This document shows, one piece after another, positions 49,572-58,384 of a DNA stretch of 64,000 nt. The notes below the pieces were generated by a model. That model did no database searches, was not told the origin of the DNA, and was given only the letters and a program-made list of their open reading frames with translations. How positions within the stretch are numbered: the first letter of the stretch is position 1; the number at the start of each line of letters is the position of its first letter. The translations under genes were made by a program, and so were the position numbers. The DNA is taken from NCBI GenBank assembly GCA_017473015.1, contig JAFUNP010000033.1, positions 1 through 64,000 on the forward strand, given 5' to 3'. The DNA comes from Oscillospiraceae bacterium (GTDB lineage Bacteria; Bacillota; Clostridia; Oscillospirales; Ruminococcaceae).

Positions 49572-50267
49572 TTAGCCACCGAATCTTGTGTTGTTCAGTT
49601 TAACGCCAGGACCCATTGTTGTAGCGATGGATACTGAACGGATGTACTGACCTTTAGCTGCTGCTGGTTTTGCTTTTACAACAGCGTCCATAACTGTGGA
49701 AATGTTTTCAGACAGTTTTTCTACGCCGAAGGAAGCTTTACCTACTGGAACATGGATGATGTTTGCTTTGTCCAGACGGTATTCGATTTTACCAGCTTTT
49801 GCTTCTTTAACAGCCTGAGCGATGTTTGGTGTAACTGTGCCGGCTTTTGGGTTTGGCATCAGGCCACGAGGACCCAGAACTCTACCCAGACGGCCAACCA
49901 GACCCATCATATCAGGTGTTGTGATGAGAACGTCAAAATCCATGAAACCTTCGTTCTGGATTTTTGCTACCATTTCTTCTGCACCTACCAGGTCTGCGCC
50001 TGCTTCCAGTGCTTCTTTTTCTTTATCGCCTTTTGCGATAACCAAAACTTTTACGTTTTTACCTGTACCGTTTGGCAGAACAACTGCACCACGAACCTGC
50101 TGGTCAGCGTGACGGCTGTCAACACCCAGGCGAACGTGAAGTTCTACTGTTTCGTCGAACTTTGCTTTAGCTGTGCCAATGCAAAGTTCACAACCTTCTG
50201 CAAGGTCGTAAAGCTTTGTTTTATCAACAAGCTTTTTGCTTTCTATATATTTTTTACCGTGTTTCAT
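49572..50267 (-). CDS. rplA: 50S ribosomal protein L1
   Basis: 231-residue L1-stalk protein of the 50S subunit, also an autoregulator in many bacteria. [20 protein letters not shown] at the start, [34 protein letters not shown] and [20 protein letters not shown] are family signatures. Full length. The ATG at 50267 follows CAGGAGGATAAT. Follows rplK after 64 bases in the rpmG-secE-nusG-rplK-rplA unit. Confidence 0.98.
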   Translation of the reverse strand: MKHGKKYIESKKLVDKTKLYDLAEGCELCIGTAKAKFDETVELHVRLGVDSRHADQQVRGAVVLPNGTGKNVKVLVIAKGDKEKEALEAGADLVGAEEMVAKIQNEGFMDFDVLITTPDMMGLVGRLGRVLGPRGLMPNPKAGTVTPNIAQAVKEAKAGKIEYRLDKANIIHVPVGKASFGVEKLSENISTVMDAVVKAKPAAAKGQYIRSVSIATTMGPGVKLNNTRFGG

Positions 50268-50331
50268 TATTATCCTCCTGTGGTTAAACGGAATATTCCT
50301 CCCACTTGTGTGAGTAGTGCAAAACTACAAA

Positions 50332-50757
50332 TTATTCTTCTACTGTAACGCCCATGCTGCGTGCTGTACCAGCAATCATGCTCATAGCTGTTTCGATGTT
50401 TGCAGCGTTCAGGTCTGGCATTTTCATTTCAGCGATTTTGCGAACCTGTTCTTTTGTCAGCTGGCCAACTTTTGTTTTGTTTGGCACGCCGGAAGCAGAT
50501 TCAAGACCGAGTTCTTTTTTGATGAGAACTGGTGCTGGTGGTGTTTTTGTAATGAAGCTGAATGTGCGGTCTGCATATACTGTAATTACTACAGGAATGA
50601 TATAACCGATATCTTTCTGTGTTCTTTCATTGAATTCTTTTGTGAAAGACATGATGTTTACACCGTGCTGACCAAGAGCTGGACCAACAGGTGGTGCTGG
50701 AGTTGCCTTACCAGCTGGAATCTGGAGCTTGATATATCCAGTAACTTTCTGAGCCAT
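50332..50757 (-). CDS. rplK: 50S ribosomal protein L11
   Basis: 141-residue protein of the GTPase-associated centre, target region of thiostrepton-type drugs. [20 protein letters not shown] with the [15 protein letters not shown] block and the C-terminal [20 protein letters not shown] define L11. The start at 50757 follows ACGGAGGTATTTAAA; a longer in-frame extension to 50823 is not supported. Between nusG and rplA as in most bacteria. Confidence 0.98.
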   Translation of the reverse strand: MAQKVTGYIKLQIPAGKATPAPPVGPALGQHGVNIMSFTKEFNERTQKDIGYIIPVVITVYADRTFSFITKTPPAPVLIKKELGLESASGVPNKTKVGQLTKEQVRKIAEMKMPDLNAANIETAMSMIAGTARSMGVTVEE

Positions 50758-50869
50758 TTTAAATACCTCCGTATGATGTGGTAAGCTATCGGACAGGACC
50801 TGTTCCCGTCCTCCCACGGACACATGTGTGCCCTATAAAAATCACATTCCTTTGTGACTCTTACCGTTG

Positions 50870-51388
50870 TTAAATTGGTTTTACCTGTAACAGGTCGAGT
50901 TCTGAAAGTGTTTCTCTGCCGAACATTGAAACTTTTACTTTTACTTTCAGTGCATCGGTGTCGATTTCAACAACCTCACCGATAAATCCAGCCAGAGGAC
51001 CGTCAGTGATTTCGACATTGTCGCCCACTTTAAAGTCGATTGTCTGGGATTTTGTTTCTACACCCATTGCGTCCACTTCTTTCTGTGAAAGAGGAGATGG
51101 TTTCTGTGGGGATGAACCTACAAAACCTGTAACGCCGCGGGTATTGCGCACGATATACCATGTTTCATCTGTGAGAATCATTTTTACGAAAACATAGGAA
51201 GGATACAGTTTGTTTTCTGTTTCCTTGCGTTTGCCGTCTTTGATTTCCACTAAGGTTTCAACAGGAATTGCAACTTCCTGAATCATATCGCGCAGATTGC
51301 GGTTTTCGATAACTGCTTCAAGGCTTGAAGCTACCTTGTTTTCATAGCCTGAATATGTGTGAACAACATACCATTTTGCCTCGCTCAT
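50870..51388 (-). CDS. nusG: Transcription termination/antitermination protein NusG
   Basis: 172-residue RNA polymerase elongation factor. The NGN domain opens with KWYVVHTYSGYENKVASSLE and contains YPSYVFVKMILTDETWYIVR and TRGVTGFVG. The C-terminal KOW domain is FKVGDNVEITDGPLAGFIG and following, which contacts NusE/Rho in other bacteria. Length typical. Cotranscribed with secE upstream (21-base gap) and rplK downstream. Confidence 0.98.
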   Translation of the reverse strand: MSEAKWYVVHTYSGYENKVASSLEAVIENRNLRDMIQEVAIPVETLVEIKDGKRKETENKLYPSYVFVKMILTDETWYIVRNTRGVTGFVGSSPQKPSPLSQKEVDAMGVETKSQTIDFKVGDNVEITDGPLAGFIGEVVEIDTDALKVKVKVSMFGRETLSELDLLQVKPI

Positions 51389-51409
51389 ATCTACACCTCG
51401 CTTTTTTGA

Positions 51410-51628
51410 TTATACGTTTTTGTAAATCAGCTGGAGCACCAGACCAAATACAGTGTCCAGACCGAAGATCAACACAGCTGCGATCAGAGATACAGCGATA
51501 ACAATAAGAGTATTGTTCACTACCTGGCTTTTAGTTGGCCATACAATTTTTTTCATTTCAGATTTAACATCTCTGAAATGCTTTTTCATTGATGCAAAAA
51601 AGCCAACCTTTTCTTTCTTTTCTGCCAT
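51410..51628 (-). CDS. secE: Preprotein translocase subunit SecE
   Basis: 72-residue single-span subunit of the SecYEG channel, the short Gram-positive form. The amphipathic segment FRDVKSEMKKIVWPTKSQVV precedes one membrane helix (about 38-62), the conserved SecE core. The ATG at 51628 follows AAGAGGTAAAGCGA. It lies between rpmG and nusG. Confidence 0.96.
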   Translation of the reverse strand: MAEKKEKVGFFASMKKHFRDVKSEMKKIVWPTKSQVVNNTLIVIAVSLIAAVLIFGLDTVFGLVLQLIYKNV

Positions 51629-51640
51629 TCGCTTTACCTC

Positions 51641-51790
51641 TTATTTAGTTTCTCTGTGAAGAGTGTGTTTTTTGCAAAAACGACAATACTTTTTCAGTTC
51701 TACTCTGTCAGGAGTATTCTTTTTGTTTTTCTTTGTGTCATAATTGCGCTGTTTGCATTCTGTACATGCAAGTGTAATTCTAACTCTCAT
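51641..51790 (-). CDS. rpmG: 50S ribosomal protein L33
   Basis: 49-residue ribosomal protein, easily missed for its size. [20 protein letters not shown] with the pair CTEC and later CRFC makes it the zinc-binding form of L33 (four cysteines). The ending [10 protein letters not shown] is conserved. The ATG at 51790 follows ATGGAGGTGCCGAT. First gene of the rpmG-secE-nusG-rplK-rplA unit, 12 bases before secE. Confidence 0.97.
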   Translation of the reverse strand: MRVRITLACTECKQRNYDTKKNKKNTPDRVELKKYCRFCKKHTLHRETK

Positions 51791-51805
51791 ATCGGCACCT
51801 CCATT

Positions 51806-51870
51806 AAAGTTAGCCTCCCTCTTTTGGCTGCAAAAATTTATTGCATAAAAAATAGACCTACAAAAGAGGT
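51806..51870 (-). promoter_or_regulatory. Leader hairpin of the rpmG operon
   Basis: On the minus strand CCTCTTTTG near the 5' end pairs with CAAAAGAGG just before the gene; TGCAATAAATTTTTGCA forms an inner stem. It lies between the promoter and the ribosome site and might protect or regulate the transcript. The outer spacer 51906-52140 is very AT-rich, with no other feature seen. Confidence 0.5.
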
Positions 51871-51876
51871 GATATC

Positions 51877-51905
51877 ATAATACCATATAAAACCGGACAA
51901 GTCAA
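51877..51905 (-). promoter_or_regulatory. Promoter of the rpmG-secE-nusG-rplK-rplA operon
   Basis: Minus-strand TTGACT (51900-51905), 17-base spacer, TATTAT (51877-51882), 87 bases before rpmG. Confidence 0.8.
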
Positions 51906-52158
51906 TAATATTTTTCATTTTGCAAATATTTTACCATCGCTGATTTTTTACAGGTATATGTCGGTTTTCCTTTTTGGACTTAACCTTATATATTTTACAC
52001 TTTTACACGCTGTTTGTCAAAGGAAATCTATATAAAATATTAATATTTATATAAAATAACATTTTGGTATTTATTTTTTTGACCGCATGTGTTATCATAT
52101 TATATTAGATTAAATTATACAATTTATTAAGCTATTTACATAAAACATGGAGGTCGTT

Positions 52159-53235
52159 ATGGCAAAAACAAAAGTTTGCGTAATATTCGGCGGTGTTTCC
52201 AACGAACATGAAGTAAGTCTGATGAGCACAAAAAGCGTTATCGACAACATTCCTGCCGACAAATACGACGTGGTAAAGGTAGGCATCACAAAGAAAGGCC
52301 GCTGGCTGTTCTTCCCCGGCTCTACCGACGAAATCATAAATGACAAATGGCACGAGCATCCTGACAATGTGCCATGTATGATAAGCCCTGACAGAACAAC
52401 AAAGGGGCTGATTAAAATGGACGGCACAAACATCAGAATAGAAAAAATAGACGTGGTTCTGCCTGTACTCCACGGCAGAAACGGCGAAGACGGCACTCTG
52501 CAGGGTCTGCTGGAAATGAGCGGCATTCCATACTGTGGCTGCGGCGTACTGGCCAGCGCACTGTGCATGGATAAAGTACACGCCAACATGGCATTTGACC
52601 ACGCCGGTATCCCCCACTGCAAATGGGACTATATGATGGACTGGGAGCTGGACAACTTTGATGCAGTGGCTGACAAAATGGAAGCAAACCTGGGCTGGCC
52701 AATCTTTGTAAAACCTGCAAACAGCGGTTCATCAGTAGGCGTTTCCAGGGCTGAAAGCAGAGAAGAACTGAAAAGTGCTGTTCATGCTGCACTGGCCCAT
52801 GACAACAAGGTAATCTTTGAAGAATTTGTAGCCGGTCAGGAAGTGGAATGTGCCGTATACGGCAACACTCCGGACCTGATTGCCAGCGAAGTGGGCGAAA
52901 TCGGCGCCAGTGCTACATTCTATGACTATGATGACAAATACAAAAACGGTACCAGCAAAACATACATTCCTGCACACCTGCCTGTGGAAACAAGACAGAA
53001 AATTCAGGAGCTGGCCAAAAAAGCCTTTACAGTGATGGACTGCAAAGGCCTGTCCAGAGTTGACTTTTTCGTAAAAGCAGACGGCACAATCCTGCTGAAC
53101 GAAATCAACACTCTGCCCGGCTTTACACACATCAGCATGTATCCACAGCTGATGCAGCACACCGGTATGAGCTACGGCGAACTGGTAGACGGCATCATCA
53201 GACTGGGGCTGGAAGGTGCAGAAGATGAAAGATAG
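52159..53235 (+). CDS. ddl: D-alanine--D-alanine ligase
   Basis: 358-residue ATP-grasp enzyme that makes the D-Ala-D-Ala dipeptide for peptidoglycan. CVIFGGVSNEHEVSLMS at the N-terminus, LPVLHGRNGEDGTLQGLLE, FVKPANSGSSVGVSRAES and the metal-binding LLNEINTLPGFTHISMYP are the Ddl blocks. The omega-loop region reads YDYDDKYKNGTSKTYIPA; a Tyr there is typical of D-Ala ligases rather than D-lactate ligases, so vancomycin-type resistance is not suggested. The ATG at 52159 follows ATGGAGGTCGTT. First gene of ddl-murI-DUF1934-argS. Confidence 0.95.
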   Translation: MAKTKVCVIFGGVSNEHEVSLMSTKSVIDNIPADKYDVVKVGITKKGRWLFFPGSTDEIINDKWHEHPDNVPCMISPDRTTKGLIKMDGTNIRIEKIDVVLPVLHGRNGEDGTLQGLLEMSGIPYCGCGVLASALCMDKVHANMAFDHAGIPHCKWDYMMDWELDNFDAVADKMEANLGWPIFVKPANSGSSVGVSRAESREELKSAVHAALAHDNKVIFEEFVAGQEVECAVYGNTPDLIASEVGEIGASATFYDYDDKYKNGTSKTYIPAHLPVETRQKIQELAKKAFTVMDCKGLSRVDFFVKADGTILLNEINTLPGFTHISMYPQLMQHTGMSYGELVDGIIRLGLEGAEDER

Positions 53236-54034
53236 ACCAATCGGAGTGTTCGACTCCGGCGTAGGTGGCCTTACCTGCGCCAAAGAGCTGCTCAGACTGG
53301 TGCCCGGTGAAAATATAATCTATCTGGGGGATACAGCCAGAATGCCTTATGGTGTGAATACCAAAGAAACCCTGGCCCGCTACACCAATGACGATGTGGA
53401 ATTTCTCCAGAGAAAAGGGGTAAAGCTGGTGGTGGCCGCCTGCGGCACAGTGTCCAGCAACGTACCTGCAGCACAGATAAAAAACCTGTCTGTGCCGTTT
53501 ATAGATGTTATCACTCCTACCATATCCGCCGCCGTAAAGGCAACAAAAAACAAAAGAATCGGCATTATAGGCACACCTGCCACCATCAAATCCGGCAGCT
53601 TTGCCTCAAGGCTGAAAATGTTTGACAAGGATATACAGACAGTTTCCAACGGCTGTCCCCAGCTGGTTACACTGGTGCAGGAGGGATATATAGACGAGGA
53701 CAATTTTATCCTCAACAGTGTGTGCAAAGAGTATCTGGCACCTATCAAGGCTTTTGGCGTTGATACATTGATACTGGGCTGCACCCACTTCCCTATCATT
53801 TCAAAGGTCATTCAGAACATTATGGGAAATGATGTGACGCTGATTGACTCCGGCTACGAGACAGCGCTGGAGGTAAAGAAAATTCTGGAAATGCTGAAGC
53901 TGGAAAGAACTCAGCCCCGCGACAGGGTGGAATATTATGTTACCAGCCAGCCGGAGGAATTTGACAGAGTGGCAAACATATTCCTGGGTGACGGCAGCGA
54001 TGCCAAAGCAATTCTGACTGATATAAAGGATTAA
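53225..54034 (+). CDS. murI: Glutamate racemase
   Basis: 269-residue cofactor-independent racemase supplying D-glutamate for peptidoglycan. GVFDSGVGGLTCAKELL with the catalytic Asp-Ser, GDTARMPYG, VVAACGTVSSN (first catalytic Cys) and LILGCTHFPII (second Cys) are complete. The Cys motif reads ACGTVSS where ACNTASA is more usual, a modest deviation seen in some relatives. The ATG at 53225 overlaps the end of ddl by 11 bases, so the two wall-precursor enzymes are coupled. An in-frame GTG at 53216 is less likely. Confidence 0.93.
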   Translation: MKDRPIGVFDSGVGGLTCAKELLRLVPGENIIYLGDTARMPYGVNTKETLARYTNDDVEFLQRKGVKLVVAACGTVSSNVPAAQIKNLSVPFIDVITPTISAAVKATKNKRIGIIGTPATIKSGSFASRLKMFDKDIQTVSNGCPQLVTLVQEGYIDEDNFILNSVCKEYLAPIKAFGVDTLILGCTHFPIISKVIQNIMGNDVTLIDSGYETALEVKKILEMLKLERTQPRDRVEYYVTSQPEEFDRVANIFLGDGSDAKAILTDIKD

Positions 54035-54035
54035 T

Positions 54036-54461
54036 ATGAAAGAAAACTACCTGATTACAATTGAAGGCTTTATGAACATGGGGGACGACGCAGACAGTGT
54101 CAGCCTGACCACAGTGGGTTCCTTCTACCGAAAAAACGGCAAATACTACATTGTTTATAAGGAGACGGAGGCCACAGGCTTTGAAGGCTGTACCACATCA
54201 CTTAAAGTGTGGGAAAGTGGCGTGTCCATGACACGCTACGGCGGCCAGGCAACCAGCAACCTGATAATAGAAAAAGGTGCGCTGAACCTGTGCAATTACC
54301 AGACAGTGGCAGGCCCCATAATGCTGGATATAAACGGAATAGATATTGTAAGCAATCTGAATGACAACGGTGGCAGCCTGAGTTTTGAATACAGTCTCAG
54401 CAGCAGCGGCATGTTAATCAGTGAAAACAAAGTGAATGTAACAGTTAAGGAGATAAATTAA
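54036..54461 (+). CDS. DUF1934 family protein (YwiB-like)
   Basis: 141-residue predicted beta-barrel (calycin-like) protein of unknown role, YwiB in Bacillus. YYIVYKETEATGFEGCTTSL and SFEYSLSSSGMLISENKVNV show the alternating pattern of the family. The ATG at 54036 comes one base after the murI stop, with AAAGGA upstream. Its pairing with argS immediately downstream (one-base gap) is also found in Bacillus, which supports the identification. Confidence 0.88.
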   Translation: MKENYLITIEGFMNMGDDADSVSLTTVGSFYRKNGKYYIVYKETEATGFEGCTTSLKVWESGVSMTRYGGQATSNLIIEKGALNLCNYQTVAGPIMLDINGIDIVSNLNDNGGSLSFEYSLSSSGMLISENKVNVTVKEIN

Positions 54462-54462
54462 A

Positions 54463-56217
54463 GTGAGCTTAGAAAAATTTGACGGTATGAACCTGGCCAA
54501 AGCCCAGGTAGAAACAATGGTAAAGGCTGCCATCGAAACAGCTATCGCCAACGGCGAACTGGCACAGCCTGAAGTGATGAAAGATTTTGTTGTTGAAATT
54601 CCACAGGACCTGCGCAACGGTGACTTTTCCACCAACGCAGCTATGGTAAACGCCAAAAACTTTAAATCAAACCCAAGATCAATCGCAACTGCCATCCTGA
54701 AATACATGCAGTTTGACGGCACATTCTTTGACAGAGCAGAGCTGGCAGGCCCTGGCTTTATCAACTTTTTCCTGAACCACAGTTATTTTGAAACAGTTGT
54801 AAAAGCTGTGCTGGAAAACGGTGACAACTACGGCAAAACAGAATATGGCGCTGGCAAAAAATACAATGTGGAATTTGTTTCTGCAAACCCTACAGGTCCT
54901 ATGCATCTGGGCAACGCCCGCGGCGGCGCTCTGGGTGATATTCTGGCTGAGTGTCTGGCATGGGCAGGCTACGATGTAACAAGAGAATTCCTTATCAATG
55001 ACGCAGGCAACCAGATTGAAAAATTCGGTATGTCCCTGGAAGGCAGATACATGCAGATTTTCGACAAGGAATATCCATTTGACGAAAGCTTCTACCAGGG
55101 TGCAGACATCACAGCACGCGCACAGGAATTCTGTGACATTCACGGTGATTCCTATGTAAACAAACCTCTGGAAGAAAGAAAACAGGCTCTCATTGACTAC
55201 GCTCTGCCAAGAAACGTAGCTGATATGAAGGCTCATCTGGCAAAATACCGCATCGACTACGATGTATGGTTCTCCGAACAGGAAATGCGCAACAGAGGCG
55301 ATGTTGACAAGGCTATTGCAAAACTGACTGAAAACGGATACACATACGAAAGAGACGGCGCTCTGTGGTACAAAGGCACTGCACTGGGCGAAGAAAAAGA
55401 CGAAGTACTGGTAAGAAACAACGGTATCTCCACATACTTTGCAGCTGATATTGCATACCACTACGACAAGCTGGTTACAAGAAGCTTTGACAAAGCCATC
55501 GACGTATGGGGCGCTGACCACCACGGTCATGTTGCAAGAATGAAAACAGCCATGACAGCACTGGGGCTGGACGCAAGCCAGCTGGATGTTGTGCTGATGC
55601 AGCTGGTAAAACTGATTGGTGACGCAAAAGACGAAAACGGCAATGTTATCCTGGACGAAAGCGGCAAACCAAAGAAAACCGAAATCAGAATGAGCAAACG
55701 TACAGGTAAAGCTATTCAGCTGGTTGACCTGCTGGATGAAATTCCAATCGACGCTGCCCGTTTCTTCTTCAACACAAGAGAACCAAACACACATCTGATT
55801 TTTGACCTTGATCTGGCTATTCAGGAAAACAGCGAAAACCCTGTATACTATGTTCAGTATGCACACGCCAGAATCTGCAGCATTCTGCGCCAGCTGGAAA
55901 AAGAAAACCTGACAACAGAAGGCGTAAAAGAAGCAGACCTGACACTGCTGGCAGACCCTGCAGAAATCGAACTCATCCGTACACTGTCCTACATGCCGGG
56001 TGAAATCATTGCAGCAGGCAAAGCATACGACCCATCAAAAATCACAAAATATTCCATCACACTGGCAACACAGTTCCACCGTTTCTACAACGCTTGCCGC
56101 GTTAAAGGTGAAGACGAAGCACTGTCCAAAGCCAGACTGGCACTGTGCGTAGCAGCAAGACACGCTATCGCAAACTGCCTGAAGATTATGAACATCACTA
56201 TCCCAGAACAGATGTAA
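54463..56217 (+). CDS. argS: Arginyl-tRNA synthetase (GTG start)
   Basis: 584-residue class I aminoacyl-tRNA synthetase charging tRNA-Arg. The N-terminal Add-1 domain (about 10-110) precedes VEFVSANPTGPMHLGNARGG, whose HLGN is the HIGH motif. GADHHGHVARMKTAM and MSKRTGKAIQL (KMSKS-type) follow, and the DALR-type anticodon-binding domain closes the protein. The start is a GTG at 54463 with AAGGAGATAAATTAA upstream. Last gene of the unit. No T-box was seen; transcription comes from ddl. Confidence 0.96.
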   Translation: MSLEKFDGMNLAKAQVETMVKAAIETAIANGELAQPEVMKDFVVEIPQDLRNGDFSTNAAMVNAKNFKSNPRSIATAILKYMQFDGTFFDRAELAGPGFINFFLNHSYFETVVKAVLENGDNYGKTEYGAGKKYNVEFVSANPTGPMHLGNARGGALGDILAECLAWAGYDVTREFLINDAGNQIEKFGMSLEGRYMQIFDKEYPFDESFYQGADITARAQEFCDIHGDSYVNKPLEERKQALIDYALPRNVADMKAHLAKYRIDYDVWFSEQEMRNRGDVDKAIAKLTENGYTYERDGALWYKGTALGEEKDEVLVRNNGISTYFAADIAYHYDKLVTRSFDKAIDVWGADHHGHVARMKTAMTALGLDASQLDVVLMQLVKLIGDAKDENGNVILDESGKPKKTEIRMSKRTGKAIQLVDLLDEIPIDAARFFFNTREPNTHLIFDLDLAIQENSENPVYYVQYAHARICSILRQLEKENLTTEGVKEADLTLLADPAEIELIRTLSYMPGEIIAAGKAYDPSKITKYSITLATQFHRFYNACRVKGEDEALSKARLALCVAARHAIANCLKIMNITIPEQM

Positions 56218-56223
56218 TGCATA

Positions 56224-56256
56224 TAAAAAACTCCCCGCTCGGGGAGTTTTTATTTT
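56224..56256. terminator. Bidirectional terminator after argS
   Basis: AAAAACTCCCC / GGGGAGTTTTT with loop GCTC; serves argS and the convergent gene at 56264. Confidence 0.9.
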
Positions 56257-56263
56257 ATCGTAA

Positions 56264-57199
56264 TTATCTGCTTCTTAATGTATTGTATACCATCAGGTGT
56301 TCCATAACAGCACTGCTCTGTGCAGAACATCTTGTGTTATATTCAATAAGTTCAGTATTTTCTTTTATTTCGTTGGAGCTGTTTAACAGTGCTTTATTCT
56401 GCTGTTCTATTCTGTAAAGTGCATTATTGGATTCCCTTATAAGCATTCCAAGATACTGCTGATTTGCAATAATTTCATCAAGTTTGCTGATAATAACATC
56501 AAGTTTATTTTCTATCCTGTTAAATCTCAGGTCTGTTTCGTATGTATCATATGCACCGCCCGGACCCGTAAAAGCGTTACACCTGCCTGTGTCAAAATAA
56601 TCATAGAATGAACATACTGCTACCATATCCCTATATTTGGGATGAATAATATTTATACTATATAACGCATTTATTGCACTCTTTGTTGTTCCTATGCTTT
56701 TTTTCAAGTTAAACAGTTGTTTTTGCATATCCTTTTTTACGAGAATTTCTCTTTTTACCCTTTCGTTATCGTTTGCAATTGCTATGTTATATTCATCAAT
56801 TGCTTTTTCGTAACGGAATTTTTGATATTTTCTCTCTTTTCTTTCGTTAATGACGTACCAGGGCATATAAACAGTAAAAAAGCCTATAGGTATTGGAGAT
56901 AACAACAATAGGCATTTCCAAAACTCCGGTAAATTTTGAATGATTTTTGCAGGAACTATTTCTACTATAACAAAAAGAGTAAAAAATATTACAAATCCTA
57001 CTATAAAAGATAGCACAGCTATAAATAAACTCATACTTTTATCCCAATCCGGTTTTTGCAAAATCGGCTCATCATAATATCTTTCTTTCCCCAGCCTGTT
57101 TATCTGCCATTCCAGATTATTTTTCAGCTTATTCTGCGTATATAACTGACACTCCAGTGTAGCCACATCCTTAATATATCTTATCAATTTGGTTTCCAT
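56264..57199 (-). CDS. Orphan membrane protein with coiled coils, divergent from an HTH regulator
   Basis: 311 residues, no named family recognised. Layout: N-terminal helical stretch (1-50), two membrane helices (about 56-79 and 95-116), then a long cytoplasmic coiled coil (125-175). A conserved-looking core follows (IHPKYRDMVAVCSFYDYFDT 186-205, then TGPGGAYDTYETDLRFNRIE 211-230), and a second coiled coil runs to the end (KLDVIISKLDEIIANQQYL). Proteins of this pattern occur in other Firmicutes, as far as I recall, without known function. The ATG at 57199 follows CTGAGGAGAAAAAT. A strong promoter and a perfect palindrome precede it. Confidence 0.8.
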   Translation of the reverse strand: METKLIRYIKDVATLECQLYTQNKLKNNLEWQINRLGKERYYDEPILQKPDWDKSMSLFIAVLSFIVGFVIFFTLFVIVEIVPAKIIQNLPEFWKCLLLLSPIPIGFFTVYMPWYVINERKERKYQKFRYEKAIDEYNIAIANDNERVKREILVKKDMQKQLFNLKKSIGTTKSAINALYSINIIHPKYRDMVAVCSFYDYFDTGRCNAFTGPGGAYDTYETDLRFNRIENKLDVIISKLDEIIANQQYLGMLIRESNNALYRIEQQNKALLNSSNEIKENTELIEYNTRCSAQSSAVMEHLMVYNTLRSR

Positions 57200-57216
57200 A
57201 TTTTTCTCCTCAGTAT

Positions 57217-57240
57217 ATATTAACCGATATTGGTTAATAT
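57217..57240. promoter_or_regulatory. Palindromic operator in the divergent intergenic region
   Basis: Perfect inverted repeat ATATTAACC-GATATT-GGTTAATAT, 9-bp arms. It lies just downstream of the minus-strand promoter, where a bound repressor would block transcription of the coiled-coil protein. The small HTH protein encoded at 57294 is the natural candidate to bind it (inference). Confidence 0.65.
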
Positions 57241-57241
57241 T

Positions 57242-57270
57242 ATTATATACACTTTTCAGTTAATATTCAA
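57242..57270 (-). promoter_or_regulatory. Promoter of the coiled-coil membrane protein
   Basis: Minus-strand TTGAAT (57265-57270), 17-base spacer, perfect TATAAT (57242-57247), 43 bases before the ATG. Confidence 0.8.
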
Positions 57271-57293
57271 GTAGAGAGTGAGGCTTGAGTATT

Positions 57294-57497
57294 ATGATTT
57301 CTTATGACAATCTGTGGAATGTTATGAAAGAAAAAGGTATAACGCAATATGCATTAATCAAGAAATATAATATCAGCCCAGCACAAATAACCCGACTCAA
57401 GCGAAACGAAAGCGTAAGCACTCACACAATAGATACATTTTGCAGAATACTTGACTGCGAAGTGGAAGATATAATGAAATATATAAAAGATAAATAA
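57294..57497 (+). CDS. Small XRE/Cro-type HTH regulator
   Basis: 67-residue DNA-binding protein made of a single helix-turn-helix domain of the YozG/Cro-C1 type: ISYDNLWNVMKEKGITQYAL, then KKYNISPAQITRLKRNESVS, then IDTFCRILDCEVEDIMKYI. Being so small it acts as a repressor without a separate sensor domain. Start at the ATG 57294 (GTGAGG about ten bases upstream) rather than the TTG at 57285. Divergent from the coiled-coil membrane protein, with the palindrome 57217-57240 between them. Confidence 0.88.
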   Translation: MISYDNLWNVMKEKGITQYALIKKYNISPAQITRLKRNESVSTHTIDTFCRILDCEVEDIMKYIKDK

Positions 57498-57514
57498 TTT
57501 TATGTAAAATATAT

Positions 57515-57540
57515 GCAGCCTTTCGGCTGCTTTTTATTTT
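57515..57540 (+). terminator. Terminator of the HTH gene
   Basis: GCAGCC, loop TTTC, GGCTGC, then TTTTTATTTT. Confidence 0.88.
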
Positions 57541-57631
57541 TCATCAATCTTTCACTGACTGTTCTGTCACAATTATTTACATTTGTTTTATATATTGATA
57601 AAATGAAAATATACAAGTGAGGTGTGATTAT

Positions 57632-58219
57632 ATGAAAAAATTATTATCTATATTTGTTCTGTTTTCCCTGATGCTGTGCAGCTGCGGCAAGGAAATAGTT
57701 GTGGAAAGAAAGGAATTTCACCCAAGTGATGATGAAATGACTGCTGTTCTGAACGAAAATAATACCGAATGGACTATGTACCGCAGTGACCTATTGTCAG
57801 AGGAAATGAAGACATATATGGTTTATACCGATGATATGACGGAAACCAACGCCGAAAGTGACGGCAACGAAGCTGTAAAAACAATCGGTGCATTTGTAAC
57901 CCATAAATCCGACCTGGGCCAGCGTGTGGCATTCCAATTTGTAAACAGACATATAAACAGCGATGGCATTGATAATATAACTGAAAAAGCTGTAAATGTA
58001 TGCTGTGATTTATTTTCAGTCAATGCAGAAGATGAAATACTGAAAGAAATAAATAAAATTAAACCGGAAGAAGACACACCATATACCGCCTGGTACAAAG
58101 AATACGGCGGAGTATATGTGTGGTTTACATACGGAGTTGAAAACGGCGAAATTATACCGCTGATTTTCAGCATCAATGACGAGGGTATCCACAACGAACT
58201 GCTGGCAGATATAGAATAG
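57632..58219 (+). CDS. Hypothetical lipoprotein
   Basis: 195-residue predicted lipoprotein: MKKLLSIFVLFSLMLCSCGK has a hydrophobic core and lipobox with a cysteine at about residue 18. The mature part is acidic and mixed alpha/beta (FHPSDDEMTAVLNENNTEW, then GQRVAFQFVNRHINSD, then EYGGVYVWFTYGVENGEIIP) and matches no family I know. The ATG at 57632 has GAGGTG eight bases upstream; the in-frame start at 57617 does not. It follows the HTH gene's terminator, so it is transcribed separately. No function is proposed. Confidence 0.8.
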   Translation: MKKLLSIFVLFSLMLCSCGKEIVVERKEFHPSDDEMTAVLNENNTEWTMYRSDLLSEEMKTYMVYTDDMTETNAESDGNEAVKTIGAFVTHKSDLGQRVAFQFVNRHINSDGIDNITEKAVNVCCDLFSVNAEDEILKEINKIKPEEDTPYTAWYKEYGGVYVWFTYGVENGEIIPLIFSINDEGIHNELLADIE

Positions 58220-58236
58220 TTTTTACACAGAAATAT

Positions 58237-58262
58237 GAAGGGGACGGGCTTCCCGTCCCTTG
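58237..58262 (+). terminator. Hairpin after the lipoprotein gene
   Basis: AAGGGGACGGG / CCCGTCCCTT with a three-base loop and a short T-poor tail (TTGTATT). Confidence 0.6.
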
Positions 58263-58271
58263 TATTATAAA

Positions 58272-58336
58272 CGCGTAGGGGCGGGCGTCCCCGATCGCCT
58301 GAAAATATGTGGGGGCGGATATTATCCGCCCGTTTT
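58272..58336. repeat. Dispersed intergenic repeat B, copy 2
   Basis: CGCGTAGGGGCGGGCGTCCC... matches 11642-11674; its second half, GGGGGCGGATATTATCCGCCCG, has the same end as 11801-11810. It forms two GC hairpins. Confidence 0.72.
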
Positions 58337-58340
58337 ATAA

Positions 58341-58374
58341 ACAAAAAAGCCGCATTGCTGCGGCTTTTGTTTTA
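58341..58374 (-). terminator. Terminator of the rex-hydrogenase operon
   Basis: AAAAGCCGCA / TGCGGCTTTT with loop TTGC, T tracts on both sides; 10 bases after the hydrogenase stop. Confidence 0.88.
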
Positions 58375-58384
58375 TTTATTCAGT

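Noticed and set aside
49572..49572. Possible rRNA or further tRNA genes around the ribosomal protein cluster
   Set aside because: No cloverleaf or conserved rRNA segment was found between 46 and 54 kb, including the spacer where tRNA-Trp often sits before secE.
54679..55866. 395-codon minus-strand frame opposite argS
   Set aside because: Antisense shadow of a well-supported synthetase; same Phe/Cys/His-rich composition, no start signal.
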